Shown here piece by piece: positions 8,489 to 16,905 of a stretch of DNA of 64,000 nt (position 1 is the first letter of the stretch; every line of letters starts with the position of its first letter). The DNA comes from CAYJLW01 sp964370965 (GTDB lineage: Bacteria; Actinomycetota; Acidimicrobiia; UBA2766): positions 89,478 to 153,477 of the forward strand of contig CAYJLW010000002.1 in assembly GCA_964370965.1 (NCBI GenBank). The letters run 5' to 3'. The position numbers and the translations under genes are program-made. The notes under the pieces were generated by a model that was not told where the DNA came from, did not search any database, and was given only the letters and a program-made list of their open reading frames with translations.

Positions 8489-9006
8489 GGTTCCGTCCCC
8501 AGGCGGAACGCGGTCTCGGCGGCGACGTCTTCGGGGGTGCGGTCGTCGGTGGCCACGACGAGGTCGGCGCCCCGCCTGTACGAAGGCCGGCGTTCCCGTT
8601 CCAGGCGTTCGAGAGCGCCGTCGGTGGCGAGAAGCGGCCGCACCGTGGGGTCGGCACCGAGGCGGGCCCGCAGGGTCTCGAGGCGGGCGGCGAGCCACAC
8701 CGTGACGGTGCCCTCCCCGCCAAGGGCGTGGCGACCGGTCTCCGTGGTGAGGACGCCGCCGCCGGCGGCGACCACGGCCGGGGGCCCGGCGACGGCGGCC
8801 GCGAGGGCGGCCGCCTCGGCCTCACGGAAGCCGCCCTCCCCGCGAGCGGCGAAGAGGCCGGCGACGCTCGCTCCTTCCGCGACCTCGACGGCGGCGTCGA
8901 GGTCAAGGGCGGGGACGCCGAGGATCTTCCCGAGGAGACCGGCCACGGCGGACTTGCCCGACCCGGGCATGCCCACGAGGACGACGTGGCGGGGCGGATC
9001 GCTCAC
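8485..9006 (-). CDS. aroK: Shikimate kinase
   Basis: Phosphorylates shikimate at the 3-OH. The protein is 173 aa with P-loop GMPGSGKSAV near residue 11. ALDLDAAVE follows the DxD pattern for Mg and shikimate. AAGGGVL is the substrate-binding glycine motif. The LID region contains RPLLATDG. The start GTG 9006 overlaps the aroC stop as GTGA. Confidence 0.95.
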   Translation of the reverse strand: MSDPPRHVVLVGMPGSGKSAVAGLLGKILGVPALDLDAAVEVAEGASVAGLFAARGEGGFREAEAAALAAAVAGPPAVVAAGGGVLTTETGRHALGGEGTVTVWLAARLETLRARLGADPTVRPLLATDGALERLERERRPSYRRGADLVVATDDRTPEDVAAETAFRLGTEP

Positions 9007-10154
9007 GGGGCCAGGCGCCGGCGGTACGCGGCGACGGCGTCGACCACGTCGGCGAGGCGGTCGCCGCCGAACTTCTCGAGCGCGGCGGCAGCGAGGACGA
9101 GGGCGACCATGGTCTCGCCCACCACCCCCGCGGCCGGGACGGCGACGGCGTCGGTGCGCTCCTTGAACGCCTCGGCGGGGGACTTCGTGTCCACGTCGAC
9201 CGTCTGCAGCGGCTTCGGCAGCGTGGCCAGCGGCTTCATGAAGCCCCGCACGGCGATCGTCTCCCCCGTGGACATGCCCCCCTCGACGCCGCCTGCCCGG
9301 GTGGTGTCGCGGACGTAGCCCCGCCCGGCGTCCCAGCGGATCTCGTCGTGGGCCCGGGAGCCCTCGATGGCGGCGACCTCGCGGGCGTCGCCGATCTCCA
9401 CCCCCTTGACCGCTTGGATGCTGCACACCGCCTGCGCCAGGCGGCCGTCGAGGCGCCGGTCCCAGTGCACGTGGCTGCCGAGACCCGGCGGGACGCCCGA
9501 TGCGAGGACCTCGAAGACCCCCCCGAGGGACTCCCCCGCCGCCTGCGCCGCCTCGACGGCGCCCACCATGGCGGCCTCCCCGACCGGGTCCGCGCAGCGC
9601 ACCGGCGAAGCGTCGATGCGGGCGAGGTCCTTCGGCCCCGGCGGAGGACCGGGAGGCGCGGCGGCGTCCCCGATGGCCGTGACATGGCTCAGGACGCCCA
9701 CGTCGAGGGCACCCAGGAGCGCCTTCGCGAGGACGCCGGCAGCCACGCGGGCGGCGGTCTCACGAGCCGAGGCCCGCTCGAGGACGTTGCGGGCGTCGTC
9801 GAAGCCGTACTTCTGCATCCCGGCGAGGTCGGCGTGGCCGGGCCGGGGTTGGGTGAGACGCCGCTTCGGCTCGCCCGGCGCCGGGGACATCTCCTCTTCC
9901 CACTTCCACCACTCCGTGTTGCGGATCACGATCGACACCGGCGAGCCCAGTGTGTGGCCGTGGCGGACGCCGCCCAGGATCTCGAGCTCGTCCTTCTCGA
10001 TGGCCATACGGGGGCCGCGCCCGAAGCCGAGGCGCCGCCGGGCGAGCTCGGTCCCGAGCATCTCGACGGTGACCGGGATCCCGGCGGGGAGACCCTCGAC
10101 GACGACGGTGAGCGCCGGCCCGTGGGACTCGCCGGCGGTGAGGAAGCGCAACAT
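9003..10154 (-). CDS. aroC: Chorismate synthase
   Basis: FMN-dependent 1,4-elimination giving chorismate, last step of the shikimate pathway. 383 aa. FLTAGESHGPALTVVVEG at the N-terminus, RPGHADLAGMQKYG near residue 107 and RASARETAARVAAG near 130 are the family signatures. It is the first gene of the aroC-aroK-aroB-aroQ-pepQ-efp-nusB operon. A TATCCT hexamer ends 7 nt before ATG 10154, so the transcript may be nearly leaderless. Confidence 0.97.
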   Translation of the reverse strand: MLRFLTAGESHGPALTVVVEGLPAGIPVTVEMLGTELARRRLGFGRGPRMAIEKDELEILGGVRHGHTLGSPVSIVIRNTEWWKWEEEMSPAPGEPKRRLTQPRPGHADLAGMQKYGFDDARNVLERASARETAARVAAGVLAKALLGALDVGVLSHVTAIGDAAAPPGPPPGPKDLARIDASPVRCADPVGEAAMVGAVEAAQAAGESLGGVFEVLASGVPPGLGSHVHWDRRLDGRLAQAVCSIQAVKGVEIGDAREVAAIEGSRAHDEIRWDAGRGYVRDTTRAGGVEGGMSTGETIAVRGFMKPLATLPKPLQTVDVDTKSPAEAFKERTDAVAVPAAGVVGETMVALVLAAAALEKFGGDRLADVVDAVAAYRRRLAP

Positions 10155-10233
10155 CGTCGCAAGGATAGAGAAGTGTCCCCCGAGCCCTGGGGGAGAGAGG
10201 CGCGGTCGGTGCGGTCCGGCCCCGTGTACATCC

Positions 10234-10527
10234 ATGCGCATGGCCCGCGTGAACGTGTACCTGCCCGACGACCTCCACAGGGACGCGAAGGCGGCCCACC
10301 TCAACGTCTCGGAGCTCTGCCAGGCCGCCGTCCGCGAAGAGCTCGGCCTCCGCTCCCGGGTCGAGGCGATGGAGCACCACCTCCGGCAGATCGAGGAAGC
10401 GTTCGGTCCCGCGAGCGAAACCGAGGTCGCCGCAGCGGAAGCGTGGGCGGACTCGGTCCTGGGCGCGTCCCGACCGTCGGCGCGACGCAAGGCCCCTGGC
10501 CGCCGCACGCGACGAGAGACAGCCTGA
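10234..10527 (+). CDS. Ribbon-helix-helix (CopG-like) small protein
   Basis: A 97-aa protein. Residues 4-40 (ARVNVYLPDDLHRDAKAAHL, then NVSELCQAAVREEL) look like a ribbon-helix-helix DNA-binding domain, with a beta strand followed by two helices. A coiled helix and a basic tail follow. ATG 10234 and ATG 10240 are both possible starts. No partner toxin lies next to it on the same strand; it is convergent with the toxin-antitoxin pair at 10560-11087. The role is probably regulatory or an orphan antitoxin. Confidence 0.6.
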   Translation: MRMARVNVYLPDDLHRDAKAAHLNVSELCQAAVREELGLRSRVEAMEHHLRQIEEAFGPASETEVAAAEAWADSVLGASRPSARRKAPGRRTRRETA

Positions 10528-10559
10528 CCCGTGGCCCCACAAGGCCGCACGCTCTCCGG

Positions 10560-10841
10560 CTAGTCCTGTGAAGCAGCGACGGAGCTCTCGAAGCGTTGGC
10601 GAGCCGCTTGCCTGGATACACCGAGCGCCATCGATATACGGCCCCAGGACCGCCCGCCCAGTCGCGCAGCGACAACGGCATCGCGAAGCTGCTCCTCGGC
10701 GTCGGCCACCGAAGCAAGTGCGACCGCGATCGCGCGTAGGTCATCGGTGTTCTCAGCTTCGAGCTCGGCTGGATCCACAGAATCAAGCCATGCCTCAGCT
10801 TCGCGAGCAGCCTTCTTGAGTTCCTCTTGTGTCCTCGGCAT
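10560..10841 (-). CDS. Antitoxin-like protein with C-terminal helix-turn-helix
   Basis: A 93-aa acidic protein whose C-terminus GGRSWGRISMALGVSRQAARQRF reads as a helix-turn-helix. It follows the putative toxin gene, as in a familiar actinobacterial toxin-antitoxin arrangement. I prefer ATG 10841 because GGAG lies about 9 nt upstream and relatives typically begin Met-Pro-Arg-Thr. ATG 10856 is an alternative. Predicted to neutralise the toxin and repress the operon. Confidence 0.6.
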   Translation of the reverse strand: MPRTQEELKKAAREAEAWLDSVDPAELEAENTDDLRAIAVALASVADAEEQLRDAVVAARLGGRSWGRISMALGVSRQAARQRFESSVAASQD

Positions 10842-10862
10842 CGATCTCATCTCCATAAGCGG

Positions 10863-11087
10863 TCATCTCAGTAGGTCGTAGAACTTCTCTCTCAGGGACA
10901 TCGCGTGTATTACGACGGGATCTTCATCGGGGTCGACGACGATGATCTCGAGGAGTCGCCCGCTGCGGTCTGCACCGATGATGAACACGCCGTGTTCAGT
11001 CAGGAACGAGCGGAACTCGGCTCGGACCGCCGCCCGGATGTCCTCGTCGGCGATACCGTGCTTCCGAGCACTCGCGGCGATCTCCAC
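10863..11087 (-). CDS. Putative toxin of a type II toxin-antitoxin pair
   Basis: A 74-aa protein with pattern MEIAASARKHGIADEDI, then a beta-rich middle (GADRSGRLLEIIVVD) and IHAMSLREKFYDLL at the end. This resembles small BrnT-like toxins that precede a helix-turn-helix antitoxin. The start is GTG 11087. A TACATT hexamer lies exactly 6 nt upstream, so the mRNA is probably leaderless. Assignment rests on family resemblance and gene context. Confidence 0.55.
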   Translation of the reverse strand: MEIAASARKHGIADEDIRAAVRAEFRSFLTEHGVFIIGADRSGRLLEIIVVDPDEDPVVIHAMSLREKFYDLLR

Positions 11088-11089
11088 AT

Positions 11090-11135
11090 CGACAATGTAC
11101 GTTGACGACAGATGCTACGTCAACCTACATTGTCG
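11090..11135. promoter_or_regulatory. Palindromic promoter/operator of the toxin-antitoxin pair
   Basis: An inverted repeat with 18-bp arms (one mismatch) and a 10-nt spacer. Each arm contains TTGACG and the complement of TACATT. Toward the toxin gene this gives TTGACG, 18 nt, TACATT, 6 nt, GTG. The same -35/-10 pair also exists on the plus strand (11102-11131), where no real gene follows within 200 bp. The layout fits autoregulation by a toxin-antitoxin complex. Region 11136-11284 holds nothing else I can name. Confidence 0.65.
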
Positions 11136-11284
11136 TCCGTGGAGCGCGATCGGCATGATGGTCGTCGCCGTGGACACAGTCGTTGCGATCCTCGCCCGGC
11201 CCGAAGGCCGGGCGCCACTTCCCCCGAGGGCGGGCTGAGGCCGCAAGAGCACCGACGGCCAAGTCGACCCGACCGAATGGGACC

Positions 11285-11740
11285 CTACCCGGACGACGAC
11301 GAGGAGCCCGAGGAGCCCCCGGTCGTGAGGTCGACGGCAGACGGCACGGCGAAGGGGTCGCGGCCGCCGGTGGCGACGTCCTCCACCTCGCCGCCGCCCT
11401 GGAGCTCGGCGTCACCGGTGGCGAGGTCGTCCTCGGGGGCGGTGCCCTCCAGCGAAGGGTCGGCGCCGGTGTCAGCGGCGCCGCCCGCGGCGTCGCCCTG
11501 CGCGGCGGCGGCCGGGGGGATCGAGGTCGCCGCTCCCGGATTCGTGGAGGAAACGGTGCTGCCGGCCTTGTCCTTGCGCACGACCGGGGCGCCGTCGTCT
11601 CCGCCCCCGAAGAGGACGGGGGCCAAGACGAACTTGAAGAGGGCCCCCAGGGCGACGACACCGAGGAGGACGAGGAGCACCTTGTTGGGCGCATCCTTGG
11701 CCTTCGCCCGGACGGGGGCCGGCGCTGTGGTCGTGGTCAC
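11285..11740 (-). CDS. PilP-like type IV pilus inner membrane protein
   Basis: A 151-aa protein with one membrane span near residues 17-36 (VLLVLLGVVALGALFKF) and a long Ala/Gly/Asp-rich outer segment. It ends with the phrase GGRDPFAVPSAVDL, typical of PilP and other pilus assembly proteins, plus a Gly/Ser tail. Start GTG 11740 has GAGGAG about 7 nt upstream, inside the end of pilO. The role as PilP rests on its position after pilM-pilN-pilO and on the DPF motif. Confidence 0.6.
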   Translation of the reverse strand: MTTTTAPAPVRAKAKDAPNKVLLVLLGVVALGALFKFVLAPVLFGGGDDGAPVVRKDKAGSTVSSTNPGAATSIPPAAAAQGDAAGGAADTGADPSLEGTAPEDDLATGDAELQGGGEVEDVATGGRDPFAVPSAVDLTTGGSSGSSSSSG

Positions 11741-11750
11741 CGCGCTCTCC

Positions 11751-12401
11751 TCACTTCTGCGTCGTCGTGGTCGCGGGAGCGGACGCACCCGAGGTCGAGC
11801 CCCCCGTGGGAGCGCCCGCGCCACCGGCCGTGGCCCCGCCGCCGGCGGCGCCGGTCGTGGGGGCGGCGGCGCCCGCCGCCGTGAACATGCGCCCCGTGAC
11901 CGACGCCGTGATGGAGGTGGCGCCGGACTCCTCCTGCGTCGAGGCGAACTCGATGCCGTCGACCGTCACCGCCCGGGACATCTCGTAGAGCCGGCCGAGG
12001 TAGTCGACGATGTTGAAGAAGTCGCCTGTGACCTGGATCGTGAGGCCGATGTTGCTGAGCGCGCCCCCGGGGACGGGCTCTGCGGGGTTCACCGACACCC
12101 ACTCGATCCCGGACTCGGCGGCGACGTCGTTGGCGGCCTTGATGAACGCCGCCAGGTCCGGCTGGTCCGGCACGGCGGACTTCACCCGGGCGAGGTCGGC
12201 GTCGATGCGGGGCTCGTCCTCCTTGAGGATCTTCAGCTCCTGGAGCTCCGAGCGCAGGCTCGACTCCTTGCGCTCCGCCTCGCTCACCTTGTCCTTGGCC
12301 TTCTTGAGGTCCGCGCTCTTGGGGCTGTAGAGGAGGAAGAACCACGCCGCCACCGCCACCAGGGCTCCGAACACCGCCAAGGCGAGCACGCTCTTCTTCA
12401 C
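11751..12401 (-). CDS. pilO: Type IV pilus assembly protein PilO
   Basis: A bitopic protein that forms the inner membrane alignment complex with PilN and PilP. The 216 aa comprise a membrane helix near residues 5-24, a coiled coil near 28-75, then a small ferredoxin-like domain ending VTGRMFTA. A low-complexity Gly/Ala/Thr tail of about 45 residues follows. GTG 12401 overlaps the pilN stop as GTGA. Confidence 0.85.
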   Translation of the reverse strand: MKKSVLALAVFGALVAVAAWFFLLYSPKSADLKKAKDKVSEAERKESSLRSELQELKILKEDEPRIDADLARVKSAVPDQPDLAAFIKAANDVAAESGIEWVSVNPAEPVPGGALSNIGLTIQVTGDFFNIVDYLGRLYEMSRAVTVDGIEFASTQEESGATSITASVTGRMFTAAGAAAPTTGAAGGGATAGGAGAPTGGSTSGASAPATTTTQK

Positions 12402-13288
12402 GGCAACTGCCCCTTCTCGAGGAGCCGGGACCGCTCCGAGCGGGCCGCCTCCGTGAGCTGGGCCGTGGAGGTGAAGGTCACGTAGCCGCCCCCGGCCTGG
12501 TCCTTGTTCCTCTGCATGTTGGGGATCCACAGCGAGGTGACGCTCTTCACGGATGCCATCCGCTCCAGCCAGGCGGCACCGTCCGGGTGGTCGAGGCCGC
12601 CCGCCTCCACGGAGAGGGTGCCCCCGGCGGACTGTCCTCCGGTCGGCGCCCCTCCCGGGGACGGCGCTCCACCGGTCGCGTTCGGTTGCGGGCGGGCGGC
12701 CGGCTGGGCCGGCCCCGCCGTGGGGGACGCCCCCGCCGCTCCCGGCTGGCCGCCGGCGCCCAGCGCCGCCGCCGCCGGCGACGTCTGCAACTGCATGGAC
12801 GTGAGCCAGACGTTCCCGGGAATCACGAGGGAGATCTCGTTCAGGAGCCGGACCATGGAGACCTCGCCGCCGAGGGCCGCGGCGAGCGCCTGTATGCGCC
12901 CGTCGAGCTCGGTCTTCTTGGCCAGGACCGTCTGGAGGTCCTCGGCCTGCACCTGGCGGGCGAGGGCGTCGTTCTTCTCCTCCTGCACCTTCAACCCGGC
13001 CTTGGCGGCGGCGACCTGGCTGTTCTTCATCAGGTAGAGGAGCGCCATGACGCCGGCGAGACCCACGAGGCCCAGGACGAGAAGCAGGCGGGCACGCTGC
13101 TTCGTGCGGGCCACGCCCACCTCGGGGGGCAGGAGGTTGATGCGCCGGAGGCCGTTGAAGTCCCGGGGGCGGGTCCCTCTGGAGCGCCCGCGGCGCTTCT
13201 CCGGCGCCGGCGGGACGACGGGCGCCGCTTCCGGGGGCGCCTCCGGCGGTGCCGGGGCGAGCTGGGTCTCGGTGATGACGGCCGTCAC
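12398..13288 (-). CDS. pilN: Type IV pilus assembly protein PilN
   Basis: The 296-aa protein starts with a Pro/Ala-rich cytoplasmic segment. It then carries LRRINLLPPEV (near residue 48), the motif by which PilN binds the groove of PilM. A membrane span (LLLVLGLVGLAGVMALLYLM) and a coiled coil follow. The periplasmic domain is interrupted by a long Gly/Ala/Pro insertion near residues 175-230, which is unusual. GTG 13288 overlaps the pilM stop as GTGA. Confidence 0.88.
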   Translation of the reverse strand: MTAVITETQLAPAPPEAPPEAAPVVPPAPEKRRGRSRGTRPRDFNGLRRINLLPPEVGVARTKQRARLLLVLGLVGLAGVMALLYLMKNSQVAAAKAGLKVQEEKNDALARQVQAEDLQTVLAKKTELDGRIQALAAALGGEVSMVRLLNEISLVIPGNVWLTSMQLQTSPAAAALGAGGQPGAAGASPTAGPAQPAARPQPNATGGAPSPGGAPTGGQSAGGTLSVEAGGLDHPDGAAWLERMASVKSVTSLWIPNMQRNKDQAGGGYVTFTSTAQLTEAARSERSRLLEKGQLP

Positions 13289-14343
13289 TGGGCACCTCCG
13301 AGGGCGAGACCGACGGGAACGGGCATGAAGGTCTCGGCCTCCGCGAGCTGGTCGGGGACGAGGCCGAGCTTGCCGAGCTTGATGCGGGCGAGGGGATGAC
13401 CCGCCTCCGTGGGGAGGCCGAGCGCCTGGCCGAGGCGGTCCGCGAGCTCCGGCAACCGGGCGCCCCCGCCGGTGACCACGACGCGTCCGATGCGCACGGC
13501 GTCCGGTTGGGCGCCGTAGTAGTCGAGTGAGCCGCGGACCTCGTCGAGCATCGCCCGGCTCCGCTCGTCGATGATCTTCTTGGCGTCCGGGGTGACGACC
13601 CCGAAGCCCGCTTCCCGCTTGATCCCCTCGGCTTCGTCCGCGCTGGCGTCGAGACCGTCGGCGAGGGCCCTCGTGACGTCGTCGCCCCCGGCGACGAGGA
13701 TGCGGACGAAGCGCGGTACTCCGCGCTCGTGCACGACGATGTTCGTGACTCCGGCCCCGATGTCCACGATCGCCTCGGCGAGGCCGCTGCCGTCCAGCCA
13801 GTTGTCCACGTCGCCGGAGGCGAGACAACGCAACAGGGCGAAGGGCACGAGGTCGATCACCTGGGGTGAGAGACCGGCGCACTCGAGCGCCTCGAGGTGG
13901 CGATGGATCATGTCCCGCTGGCCGGCGACGATGATGACGCGCATCATGCGTTCGCCGTTCTCCCCCGGTACCTCGTCGATGATCTGGAAGTCCAAGATGG
14001 CGTCCTCGACCGGGATCGGGATGTGCTCCTGGGCCTGGAAGGCGAGGCCTTCCTCAAGATCCTGCTCCTCGATCCAGGGCATCTCGACCTGGCGGACTAT
14101 CACCCGCTGGTTGGCGACGCCCACGAGCACACGCTTCGTCTTGAACCCGGCGCGGGACCACAGCTCGCGCAGCTTCTGGCCCACGAGCTCGGGATCCTCG
14201 ATCTCGCCGTCCCGGACGGCGCCGGGCGGCAACAGGAGCTGGCCGAAGCGCGTCAGCACGGGCGGAGACTTGCCCAGGTCCACTTCCGCGGCGCGGACGG
14301 CACTGGTCCCGATGTCGAGACCAACCGCAAGGCTGCGGGACAT
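13285..14343 (-). CDS. pilM: Type IV pilus assembly protein PilM
   Basis: An actin/FtsA-like ATPase, 352 aa, that anchors PilN on the cytoplasmic side. VGLDIGTSAVRAAEV is the phosphate 1 loop. IVDIGAGVTNIVVHERG (near residue 190) is phosphate 2, and VVVTGGGARLPEL (near 300) is the adenosine motif. ATG 14343 has GGAGGAAGG close upstream. It begins the pilM-pilN-pilO-pilP-like run. The 116 bp before it (14344-14459) shows no clear promoter. Confidence 0.92.
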   Translation of the reverse strand: MSRSLAVGLDIGTSAVRAAEVDLGKSPPVLTRFGQLLLPPGAVRDGEIEDPELVGQKLRELWSRAGFKTKRVLVGVANQRVIVRQVEMPWIEEQDLEEGLAFQAQEHIPIPVEDAILDFQIIDEVPGENGERMMRVIIVAGQRDMIHRHLEALECAGLSPQVIDLVPFALLRCLASGDVDNWLDGSGLAEAIVDIGAGVTNIVVHERGVPRFVRILVAGGDDVTRALADGLDASADEAEGIKREAGFGVVTPDAKKIIDERSRAMLDEVRGSLDYYGAQPDAVRIGRVVVTGGGARLPELADRLGQALGLPTEAGHPLARIKLGKLGLVPDQLAEAETFMPVPVGLALGGAQ

Positions 14344-14459
14344 CCTTCCTCCATGACGGGTAGGCCGCCTCCCGAGCAACCGCTCTCAGAGGTGAGTTTC
14401 GGCGCTCGGGATGGGAAACTTGACCCATCCAGCGCACGGACTCCTGGGCTTCCCGACCC

Positions 14460-15260
14460 TCACCCACTGAGGCGCAGGTACCAGTCCGAGACCGCCGGCG
14501 CCCACAGGAGCGCCACAAGGGCGCCGCAGGAGAGGAACACCCCGAAGGGCACCTTCGTCTTCAGGCCTCCGCGCACGCCCTTGCGCTGCACGGCGGCGAT
14601 GACGACCCCGGCGACCCCGCCTGTCAGGAACGCTCCCAGGAAGCCCACGACGACGTAGCGGGGTCCGAGGAAGCCGAGGCAGAGACCGAGCACGTAGGAG
14701 AGCCGGACGTCGCCGTAGCCGATCCCCCGCCCGCGGGTGAGGAAGTACAGGGCCTCGAAGAAGAGTCCGGCGCCGAACCCACCGGCGAGGGCGTCGATCC
14801 CCCGCCGCCATTGTCCCGTGGCGACCAGGGCCCCCACGATGACTGCGCCACCGGCTATCGCCCCCGCCAGCACCAGCGGGGTCGGGATGCGCAGGGTGGC
14901 GGCATCGACGGCGGTGACGGCAAGGAGGACGGTCACGAGCACCCCGGAGAGGAGAGCCTCCCATGTGACCCCGAAGCGCCACAACACGAGAACCCAGAGG
15001 AGGCCGCACGCTGCCTCCACGACGACGTAACGGGGCGAGATGGGGGCGCCGCAGTCCCGGCAGCGACCCCGCAGCAGGAACCAGGAGAGGACGGGGACGT
15101 TGTCACGGGCGCGGATCTCGTGACCGCACCCGGGGCAGCGCGACCGGGGGCGCACGACCGACTCGCCCTCCGGGACACGGGCGACGACGACGTTCAGGAA
15201 CGAACCGACGCAGAGACCGACCAGTCCCACGACCACGTACGCCAACCCGCCGGGAGTCAT
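14460..15260 (-). CDS. pilD: Prepilin leader peptidase/N-methyltransferase
   Basis: Aspartic membrane protease that cleaves class III pilin leaders and methylates the new N-terminus. 266 aa with about eight membrane spans. The cytoplasmic zinc loop has two cysteine pairs (CPGCG and CRDCG) near residues 42-70. The catalytic aspartates lie in TAVDAATLRIP and GIGYGDVRL. Start ATG 15260. The nearby pilins carry matching cleavage sites. Confidence 0.95.
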   Translation of the reverse strand: MTPGGLAYVVVGLVGLCVGSFLNVVVARVPEGESVVRPRSRCPGCGHEIRARDNVPVLSWFLLRGRCRDCGAPISPRYVVVEAACGLLWVLVLWRFGVTWEALLSGVLVTVLLAVTAVDAATLRIPTPLVLAGAIAGGAVIVGALVATGQWRRGIDALAGGFGAGLFFEALYFLTRGRGIGYGDVRLSYVLGLCLGFLGPRYVVVGFLGAFLTGGVAGVVIAAVQRKGVRGGLKTKVPFGVFLSCGALVALLWAPAVSDWYLRLSG

Positions 15261-15366
15261 GAGGGGATTCTCGCCTCCGAGCCCCGTCCGCCGGAAAAGG
15301 CGCCGGCGGTCGCCCGCCCCACGAGGCCTTCCCCGAGGCCGGGCCGGGGGGGGCCCGGGCCCCTCG

Positions 15367-15906
15367 TCAGGTCCACTTTTGGGCGGCGACCACGGCGGCG
15401 CCGGGAGCCGAGCAGGCCCCGCCGCCCGGGTCCTCCTGACCGAAGCTCGTGCCGGCCGCCGCCCCGCCCGGTTGGTCCTTCATGTAGAAGCACTGCCCGG
15501 AGGCGCTCCGCGCCCCCAGGACGACCGATCCGTCGCCGAGCACGGCCACGTACACCGTGCGCGACACCGCCGGGGGCTGGTCGCCGGCGTAGGTCCCGGT
15601 TGCGGTGATGTCTTCGAGCGCCACCGGGTCCGCCGTGTACGCCTCGTTGTCCGTGAAGTACACCTTCTCGGACGTGAGGGCGTGGCGGATGTCCGTCTGC
15701 GCCGTGCGGTTCTGGGCCCGCTGGCGGGCGGCGAGGAATGTCGGGATGGCGATGGCGATCAGAATGGCAATGACGAGTACGACCACCATCAGCTCCACGA
15801 GCGTGAAGCCCTGGTCCCGACGACCTCGCAGCCCGGACAGCCTGGACAGTCCTGGCAGCCTGCGCTGCCGCCGTCCCCTCAGCGGGCCGCCGAGGGGGGC
15901 ATTCAC
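15367..15906 (-). CDS. Type IV pilin (second)
   Basis: A 179-aa prepilin with a long basic leader of about 33 residues and cleavage site QG/FTLVEL, including the fifth-position glutamate. The hydrophobic helix MVVVLVIAILIAIAIPTFL follows. The C-terminal domain has two cysteines that could form a disulfide. Start GTG 15906 with GGAGG about 6 nt upstream. Its helix is nearly identical to that of the pilin at 16065, so the two are paralogues. Which is the major subunit is unknown. Confidence 0.9.
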   Translation of the reverse strand: MNAPLGGPLRGRRQRRLPGLSRLSGLRGRRDQGFTLVELMVVVLVIAILIAIAIPTFLAARQRAQNRTAQTDIRHALTSEKVYFTDNEAYTADPVALEDITATGTYAGDQPPAVSRTVYVAVLGDGSVVLGARSASGQCFYMKDQPGGAAAGTSFGQEDPGGGACSAPGAAVVAAQKWT

Positions 15907-16004
15907 GGTGACCTCCTTGTCCGGGCCGACCCCGGCTGGGCCGACCGTCCCAGTCCGTATCGGCCGAAAGGCCCGCCGCGCTTGAGACGCGACGGGCGCG
16001 CGCA

Positions 16005-16032
16005 GCGGGGGCGCCCCGGAGGGCGCCCCCGC
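16005..16032. terminator. Perfect 12-bp hairpin between the two pilin genes
   Basis: Stem gcgggggcgccc / gggcgcccccgc with loop cgga, about 33 nt after the stop of the upstream pilin. No T-run follows. It may terminate or attenuate, so that the first pilin is made in excess, or it may stabilise the 3' end of its mRNA. Confidence 0.6.
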
Positions 16033-16064
16033 GCACTGGCTGGCTCGGTTCCCTCAGCGAGGGA

Positions 16065-16556
16065 TCATGTCCACTTGGTGCCCCAAGCGGAGACGGTGGC
16101 TGCGTCACAGGCGGCGATGGCGACGTTGCCGTTCGCGTTCTGCGTGTAGTAGGTGCCGGCGTTCGCCCCGGTCGAGACCTCGCCCAAGGCGAAGCCCTTC
16201 CCGGAGGACGACAGGGACCGCAGGCACACGACGTCGCCGGCGGCGCTCACGGACACGTCGACGTCACGGGCGTTCACCGGGGCGCCGTTCATCCAGTCGA
16301 GGCTGGGCTCGATGGCCTCGCCGTCGGCGACGACGGCCGTGAAGACCTCGGCGTCGGTGTAGTGGGTCTTCTCCGCCGTCAGCGCGTTACGGAGATCGGA
16401 CTGCGCCGCCCTGTCCTGGGAGCGACGGCGGGCGCCGAGGAAGGTCGGAATGGCGATGGCGATCAGGATGGCAATGATCAGAACGACCACCATCAGCTCG
16501 ATGAGGGTGAAACCCTCGTCCTTCCCTCTCAGCCGCCGGCTGAGTGTCGAGAGCAC
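16065..16556 (-). CDS. Type IV pilin (first, riboswitch-controlled)
   Basis: A 163-aa prepilin with a short basic leader (about 15 residues), cleavage at EG/FTLIEL and the hydrophobic helix MVVVLIIAILIAIAIPTFL. Two cysteines lie in the C-terminal half. The start is GTG 16556, with a perfect AGGAGG ending about 10 nt upstream. The 349-nt leader between pilC and this gene contains a cyclic-di-GMP-I riboswitch. This is probably the major pilin because of its dedicated leader and position. Confidence 0.92.
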   Translation of the reverse strand: MLSTLSRRLRGKDEGFTLIELMVVVLIIAILIAIAIPTFLGARRRSQDRAAQSDLRNALTAEKTHYTDAEVFTAVVADGEAIEPSLDWMNGAPVNARDVDVSVSAAGDVVCLRSLSSSGKGFALGEVSTGANAGTYYTQNANGNVAIAACDAATVSAWGTKWT

Positions 16557-16637
16557 GATACAGCACCTCCTGTGCGGGGCTCCTCTTACCTGCAAACGGC
16601 CCCTGAGGTCAGTCCCCGGGGCAGGAGGATCCCCACC

Positions 16638-16730
16638 GCCAGGCAACCCGGCCGGCTCGGCGTCCCGTCGGGTCTGCCGAGCTCCGTGGCTTTGCGACCC
16701 CGCATCGCTGCGGGTGTGCCTTTGTCTGGC
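16638..16730 (-). ncRNA. Cyclic-di-GMP-I (GEMM) riboswitch
   Basis: On the minus strand, in order: AAAGGCACACCCGC, a hairpin capped by the GNRA loop GCGA, GGGGUCGCAAAGCCACGG, a second hairpin GCUCGGC...GCCGAGC, then CCGGGUUGCCUGG. These match the GEMM core (AGGGCAAACC, GGGACGCAAAGCC, GCGGGGUUACCG). GCCAG at 16730-16726 pairs with CUGGC at 16642-16638 to close P1. Downstream, CCTCCTG (16628-16622) can pair with the CAGGAGG ribosome site (16572-16566), which suggests translational control of the pilin. Direction of control is not readable. Confidence 0.85.
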
Positions 16731-16905
16731 CCGTTCGGGCCGCTTGCTCACCAGCATTATCGACGCCTGGGCCTTTCCCCCTTGAGTCAGCGGACCCTCA
16801 ACATCAGCCAAATGGGCCATACGACCTACGGATCGGGAGCCGGGCCCCGGCGGGGCTTGGAGGGGCGTGACGCGGGTGCTCGAAAGGGGCCCGAACCCCT
16901 TCGGG

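Noticed and set aside
11112..12485. Long plus-strand open frame opposite the pilus genes
   Set aside because: It is antisense to pilN/pilO/pilP-like, has no family features and arises from GC bias. Many similar frames were dropped.
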